From: Acidaminobacter sp.
Lineage (GTDB): Bacteria; Bacillota_A; Clostridia; Peptostreptococcales; Acidaminobacteraceae
DNA length: 64,000 bases
NCBI GenBank assembly: GCA_009881125.1
Contig: WXFH01000017.1
Span: 1 to 64,000, forward strand
Direction: 5' to 3'
Shown: one piece after another, positions 59,678-64,000 of the stretch
How positions within the stretch are numbered: position 1 is the stretch's first letter
Layout: each line of letters starts with the position of its first letter
Notes under the pieces: model-generated
What the model was told of the DNA's origin: nothing
Database searches by the model: none
Seen by the model: the letters and a program-made list of their open reading frames with translations, nothing else
Translations under genes and position numbers: made by a program

Positions 59678-61150
59678 TTGAAACGCACTGAAAGGCCGCC
59701 ACTTTCTGCGTCTGCTTACGCAGACCAGTCCTATTATATTCAAATACAACGAAATCTGAATGCGCAGTTCGAGGTCGACCACGACCGGAAGCGGCGGTTC
59801 ATGATCATGACCTATGGCTGTCAGATGAATGAGCACGACTCTGAAAAATTGACGGGCATGCTCGGAGAAATGGGTTATGTGGAAGCACTGAAGAAGGAAG
59901 ATGCTGATCTCATAATTTTCAACACCTGCTGTGTCAGAGAAAACGCTGAGCTCAGAGTCTATGGCAATCTTGGCGCGCTGAAACCGCTTAAAAAAAAGAA
60001 TCCGGATCTGCGTATTGTTGTCTGCGGCTGCATGATGCAGCAGCCTCACGTGGTTGAGGAAATCAAGGCTAAGTATGCCCATGTATCCCTGGTTTTTGGG
60101 ACGCACAATCTTCATCAGTTCCCGCATCTGCTGTCACAGACCTATACGTCCTCACATCTGCTGGTGGATGTTTGGGATTCGGAGGGCGAAGTCATAGAAG
60201 GCCTTCCGGTGACGCGCAAAGTGGGCATCAAGGCGTATGTCAACATCATGTACGGCTGCAATAACTTCTGCACCTATTGTATTGTGCCTCATACACGGGG
60301 TCGGGAACGGAGCAGGACGCCGGAGTCCATAGTCAGGGAAATCGAGGGACTGGTTCGGGACGGCGCCAAAGAAGTGACGCTGCTCGGGCAAAATGTCAAT
60401 TCTTATGGGCGGGGGCTGGAACCATCGGCAGAAAGCACTGGAGAAGGCTTTGAGGCTGTAAAAGACTTCCCGTCACTCCTGGAGCGCGTCAGCAAAATTG
60501 AAGGACTAAAACGGATCCGGTTTATGACCAGCCATCCTAAGGACATTTCAGACGAGCTGATCGAAGTCATGGCTCGCTGTGAAAACATCTGCGAGTACCT
60601 GCACCTGCCGGTTCAGTCTGGGAGCGACCGGGTGCTGAAGGCCATGAACCGGCACTACACCAAAGGGCAGTATCTGGACATTCTGGAGCGGGCGCGAAAG
60701 CGCATCCCTGGACTTGCGGTAACGACGGACATTATTGTCGGTTTTCCCGGGGAGACGGAGGAGGACCACGAAGAGACCATGTCACTGATCGAGCAGGCCC
60801 GCTATGATTCGGCGTTTACGTTTATGTATTCCATCCGGACGGGCACGCCGGCTGCGGAGCGTGAGGACCAGGTGCCGGAGGACGTGAAGCACGCGCGGTT
60901 TGACCGGATGCTGAAGCGGATGAACGAAATTGTGATCGAGAAGAACAAAGTCCACGTGGGTGAGACATACGAGGTTCTGGTTGAGCAGCAGGGCAAGGAT
61001 GGGGAAGGCACGCTGATTGGCCGCACCCGCCATAATCATCTGGTGGCGTTTGAGGGACCCCTGGACTTAGTCGGGGCCTTTGCCATGGTCAAGATCACGA
61101 AGTCTAAAAATTTCTCCCTGGTTGGGGATATAGTGGAAGTGCTGGCTTAG
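59678..61150 (+). CDS. miaB: tRNA-2-methylthio-N6-dimethylallyladenosine synthase
   Basis: MiaB adds a methylthio group to i6A37 in tRNA using radical SAM chemistry. The 490 residues show the N-terminal UPF0004 cysteines (TYGCQMNEHDSEKL, FNTCCVRE, VCGCMMQQ), the radical SAM motif YGCNNFCTYCIVPHTRGRERSR and a C-terminal TRAM domain (GETYEVLVEQQGKDG...). TTG start after GAGGAGG. The segment RGLEPSAESTGEGFEAV carries a motif copy between core blocks. Confidence 0.96.
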   Translation: MKRTERPPLSASAYADQSYYIQIQRNLNAQFEVDHDRKRRFMIMTYGCQMNEHDSEKLTGMLGEMGYVEALKKEDADLIIFNTCCVRENAELRVYGNLGALKPLKKKNPDLRIVVCGCMMQQPHVVEEIKAKYAHVSLVFGTHNLHQFPHLLSQTYTSSHLLVDVWDSEGEVIEGLPVTRKVGIKAYVNIMYGCNNFCTYCIVPHTRGRERSRTPESIVREIEGLVRDGAKEVTLLGQNVNSYGRGLEPSAESTGEGFEAVKDFPSLLERVSKIEGLKRIRFMTSHPKDISDELIEVMARCENICEYLHLPVQSGSDRVLKAMNRHYTKGQYLDILERARKRIPGLAVTTDIIVGFPGETEEDHEETMSLIEQARYDSAFTFMYSIRTGTPAAEREDQVPEDVKHARFDRMLKRMNEIVIEKNKVHVGETYEVLVEQQGKDGEGTLIGRTRHNHLVAFEGPLDLVGAFAMVKITKSKNFSLVGDIVEVLA

Positions 61151-61167
61151 GTTGAGGGGGTTCTGAA

Positions 61168-63834
61168 GTGGACTACGACAAGTTGACGCCCATGATGCGG
61201 CAGTATTTTGAGATTAAGAACAGCTATCAGGACTATATCCTGTTTTATAGGCTCGGCGACTTTTATGAGATGTTTTTTGATGACGCTGTCACCGCTTCCA
61301 GGGAGCTGGAATTGACGCTGACCGGCCGCAACTGCGGTCTGGAGGAACGGGCGCCGCTATGCGGCGTCCCTTATCATGCGGCGGATGTGTACCTCTCAAG
61401 ACTGGTGGAAAAGGGCTACAAAGTTGCCATCTGCGAGCAGGTGGAGGATCCGGCCCTCGCCAAGGGGCTGGTCAAGCGTGAAGTGGTGCGGATCCTGACG
61501 CCGGGTACGGTCATTGATCCGGCCTTTTTGGATGAGAGGGAAAATAACTACGTCCTGGCGCTGAATGAGAGGAATGCCTGGTCTGTGGCCTACGCGGATA
61601 TTACGACGGGCGAGCTGAAGACAACCCTTTTTGATCCCGAAAAAGGCGTTGACCGGGTGCTGGAAGAAATTCTCAAAGTTAAGCCAAGTGAGATTATTGT
61701 GAGTAAAGGGTTTGACGGTTTACATAATAATATTATGTCAACCTTGACGGCCGAAGGCTACACTATGACCACAGTACCGGATGCTTATTTCGACCCTAAT
61801 CAAGCTGCACCATTGATTCGTCGGGTTTATAGTGTTTTGTCCCTGGAAGGGCTGGGCCTCGTTCCTGACAGTGCTCAGCTGGGCGCTGTGGGCGGCTTGC
61901 TGGCTTATATTGAAGAAACCCAAAAGGTGGATCTCCGGCATTTTGAGCAGATCCTGGTCTATCAGACCGGTCAGTTCATGATGCTGGACAAGTTTGCCTG
62001 GCGCAACCTGGAGATTGTAGAGACCCTTAGGGATAAGCGCAAGCGCGGTTCACTCCTTTGGGTTCTGGACCATACGGCCACCAGCATGGGCGGCCGCAGG
62101 CTACGCCAATGGCTCGAACGGCCACTGCTGGATACAGAGGCTATTGAGCAGCGCCTGGAAACCGTTGACCTCTTCGTCAACGATCTGATCCTCCGGAGTG
62201 AGGTCCGGGAGCTCCTCAAGTCCGTTTACGACCTGGAACGACTTTCTTCGAAGCTGGTCTTCGGGACTGTCAATGCCAGGGACCTTCTGGCGCTGAAATC
62301 CTCCCTGGCTATTCTGCCGGACCTCAAGGCCATCCTCAGCGACGCGGACGCGACTCTGCTCAATCAACTCAGGGGCGAGATTGATCCTCTTGAAGACGTT
62401 TATGATTTAATAGACCGTTCCATCGCGGACGAGCCGCCCATCTCTGTCAAAGAGGGGGGCTTGATCCGCTCTGATTACAACGCCGACCTGGCTGAACTGA
62501 GGGATATTGTCCAAAACGGGAAGCAGTGGATCCTGGATCTGGAGACCCGCGAACGTCAGCGTACCGGCATAAAATCCCTTAAAGTGGGCTTCAATAAAGT
62601 CTTTGGCTATTATCTGGATATCACCCGCACCAACAGTCACCTGGCCCCGGAGGATTACCAGCGCAAGCAGACCTTGGCCAATTCCGAGCGCTATATTACC
62701 CCGGAACTGAAGTCCCTGGAGGAAAAGGTTTTGGGTGCCGAGGAGCGCATCACCGGCCTCGAATATGAGCTGTTCAGCGAGATTCGTACTTTAGTGCTGG
62801 CCGAAGTCTCACGGCTGAAACGAACTGCAGATGCAGTGGCTTCCATTGATGTCCTCACGGGTCTGGCGGAGCTGGCCTATGTGCAGAATTACTGCCGCCC
62901 CCTCACTGGAGAGCCCGGTGCTTTAACCATTGAAGGCGGACGACATCCGGTGATCGAAAAGATGTTCCCCAAGGTGCCGTTCATCCCCAATGATGCGTCC
63001 CTGGACCAGGATGAGCAGCAATTTCACATCATCACCGGCCCCAACATGGCCGGTAAGTCGACCTATCTGCGGCAGGTAGCGCTGATTACGCTGCTGTATC
63101 AGATTGGCTCCTTCGTCCCAGCCCACCGGGCATCACTGTTCCCGGTAGACCGGATCTTTACCCGCGTAGGCGCCTCTGATGACCTCTCACAGGGCCAATC
63201 CACCTTTATGGTGGAGATGATCGAGCTGTCCCACATCCTGCGCCACGCGACGTCACAGTCGCTCATTCTGCTGGATGAAATAGGCCGGGGCACCAGCACT
63301 TATGACGGCCTCAGTATTGCCTGGGCCGTGGTAGAGCACCTGTCACGACGCAGCGGCATCCGCGCAAAGACTATGTTTGCGACCCATTATCACGAGCTGA
63401 CGGAGCTGGAAGGGAAGTTCAGCGGTGTCAAGAACTTCTGCATTGCCGTTCGGGAGCAGGGAGAGGATATTGTGTTCCTTCGCAAAATCGTCCGCGGCGG
63501 CGCCAATCAGAGCTTCGGCATTCAGGTGGCTCGGCTGGCGGGCCTGCCGGAGGCTGTGGTGACGCGGGCAAGACAGATTCTGAAAAAGCTTGAGGAAAAT
63601 GATATCAATAATAATATTCAGCAGCTAAATGACCTCGACCCGGTTATGCCTTCTGAGCCAACGCCTGTGATGCAGCAGCTGAGCTTTCTGACGTCCGGCC
63701 AGGCCGAAAACCTTGTGTCAGAGATGGCAACCCTGGACGTGCTGAAAATGACACCCCTTGAGGCTATGGGCGCGCTGGACCGCCTGATCAATGAGGCGCG
63801 AAGAATTAACGGCAGCAGCGGAAAGGGGAGATGA
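61168..63834 (+). CDS. mutS: DNA mismatch repair protein MutS
   Basis: MutS binds mismatches and starts repair. The 888-residue length is usual for MutS1. Domain I has the mismatch-contact region LFYRLGDFYEMFFDDAV, and the ATPase domain has Walker A GPNMAGKSTYLRQ, LSQGQSTFMVEM and Walker B LILLDEIGRGTSTYDG. GTG start after GAGGGGGTTC, 17 bases after miaB. It lies in the miaB-mutS-mutL order found in most Firmicutes. Confidence 0.97.
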   Translation: MDYDKLTPMMRQYFEIKNSYQDYILFYRLGDFYEMFFDDAVTASRELELTLTGRNCGLEERAPLCGVPYHAADVYLSRLVEKGYKVAICEQVEDPALAKGLVKREVVRILTPGTVIDPAFLDERENNYVLALNERNAWSVAYADITTGELKTTLFDPEKGVDRVLEEILKVKPSEIIVSKGFDGLHNNIMSTLTAEGYTMTTVPDAYFDPNQAAPLIRRVYSVLSLEGLGLVPDSAQLGAVGGLLAYIEETQKVDLRHFEQILVYQTGQFMMLDKFAWRNLEIVETLRDKRKRGSLLWVLDHTATSMGGRRLRQWLERPLLDTEAIEQRLETVDLFVNDLILRSEVRELLKSVYDLERLSSKLVFGTVNARDLLALKSSLAILPDLKAILSDADATLLNQLRGEIDPLEDVYDLIDRSIADEPPISVKEGGLIRSDYNADLAELRDIVQNGKQWILDLETRERQRTGIKSLKVGFNKVFGYYLDITRTNSHLAPEDYQRKQTLANSERYITPELKSLEEKVLGAEERITGLEYELFSEIRTLVLAEVSRLKRTADAVASIDVLTGLAELAYVQNYCRPLTGEPGALTIEGGRHPVIEKMFPKVPFIPNDASLDQDEQQFHIITGPNMAGKSTYLRQVALITLLYQIGSFVPAHRASLFPVDRIFTRVGASDDLSQGQSTFMVEMIELSHILRHATSQSLILLDEIGRGTSTYDGLSIAWAVVEHLSRRSGIRAKTMFATHYHELTELEGKFSGVKNFCIAVREQGEDIVFLRKIVRGGANQSFGIQVARLAGLPEAVVTRARQILKKLEENDINNNIQQLNDLDPVMPSEPTPVMQQLSFLTSGQAENLVSEMATLDVLKMTPLEAMGALDRLINEARRINGSSGKGR

Positions 63835-63836
63835 GG

Positions 63837-64000
63837 ATGACCCAACCAAACAAATCAATGAATGAAGAACAGCTCGCTGGACATGAAGGTGATGATGTCT
63901 TGACTTCATCCGTACCAGAACAGATTCATCCAGTGGTCACCGAAGCCCATACCCTCCCCGAGCCCAAACGGATCCAAAGACTGTCACCTCAAGTATCGGA
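63837..64000 (+). CDS. mutL: DNA mismatch repair protein MutL, N-terminal fragment (cut by window end)
   Basis: The frame starts at ATG 63837, two bases after the mutS stop, with GGGGAGATGAGG before it. It runs off the end after 54 residues. The last visible residues RIQRLSPQVS match the beginning of MutL, just before the usual NQIAAGEVVERP. About 44 residues precede this point, so the protein has an unusual acidic/polar N-terminal extension (MTQPNKSMNEEQLAGHEGDD...). An alternative internal start ATG at 63858 would not remove it. The call rests on this match and on the mutS neighbour. Confidence 0.75.
   Translation, partial: MTQPNKSMNEEQLAGHEGDDVLTSSVPEQIHPVVTEAHTLPEPKRIQRLSPQVS

Overview
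The window looks like a chromosomal segment of a low-to-moderate GC anaerobic Firmicute of class Clostridia. Evidence: Spo0A, Asp23/Gls24, a CD1247-type zinc-ribbon protein, ArgR, the gene order nusB-xseA-xseB-ispA-dxs-tlyA-argR-recN-spo0A, ribosome binding sites of the AGGAGG type, frequent GTG/TTG starts, and a ferredoxin-dependent 2-oxoacid oxidoreductase (korDABC) beside an NADP-type glutamate dehydrogenase. The last two fit an amino-acid fermenter. I cannot name a species. No rRNA, tRNA, CRISPR array or prophage is visible.

Layout. 1-2.5 kb: the 3' part of a group II intron with its reverse transcriptase, then a Phd/ParE-type toxin-antitoxin pair. 2.6-8.7 kb: a DUF362 ferredoxin-like protein, then a molybdenum-cofactor-type riboswitch with terminator controlling a surface Ig-like protein, a BtuCD/MolBC-type importer (permease, ATPase, lipoprotein) and a short TiaS-like protein. 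8.9-15.5 kb: accessory genes (YitT/MerR divergent pair, gdhA, lipoprotein, MFS exporter, small membrane proteins) separated by repeat-rich spacers. 15.6-30.4 kb: dense housekeeping block pepP-efp-...-nusB-...-dxs-tlyA-argR-recN-spo0A-xerD. 30.6-34.1 kb: nucleoside catabolism operon deoB-punA-pdp. 34.2-45 kb: ferritin-like and SHOCT proteins, a THI5-type sensor kinase with its regulator, a xanthine/uracil permease with a structured leader, and two secreted subtilases. 45.2-48.8 kb: a continuous tRNA-nucleotidyltransferase-like/ScpA fusion, scpB and rluB. 49-54 kb: acetyltransferase, surE, korDABC, RpiR regulator. 54.4-64 kb: cmk-plsC-ispH-rpsA, a GPH symporter (opposite strand), then miaB-mutS-mutL (mutL cut by the window end).

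The most striking feature is not a gene. The 9-mer ACCATCGGC (or its complement GCCGATGGT) occurs 33 times by my manual count, against about 0.5 expected for a random 9-mer on both strands of 64 kb. The wider consensus is roughly GACCATCGGCAG. Eighteen copies are intergenic, mostly as inverted pairs forming terminator-like hairpins, and fifteen are single copies inside genes, often in linkers or tails. This arrangement closely parallels the DNA uptake sequences of Neisseriaceae and Pasteurellaceae, which to my knowledge are not described for Clostridia. Two more repeat systems share the spacers: 24-bp-phased arrays of an 11-bp palindrome whose arms change in a compensatory way, and a ~120-bp element with 11-bp inverted ends, present three times plus a fragment at the intron 3' junction.
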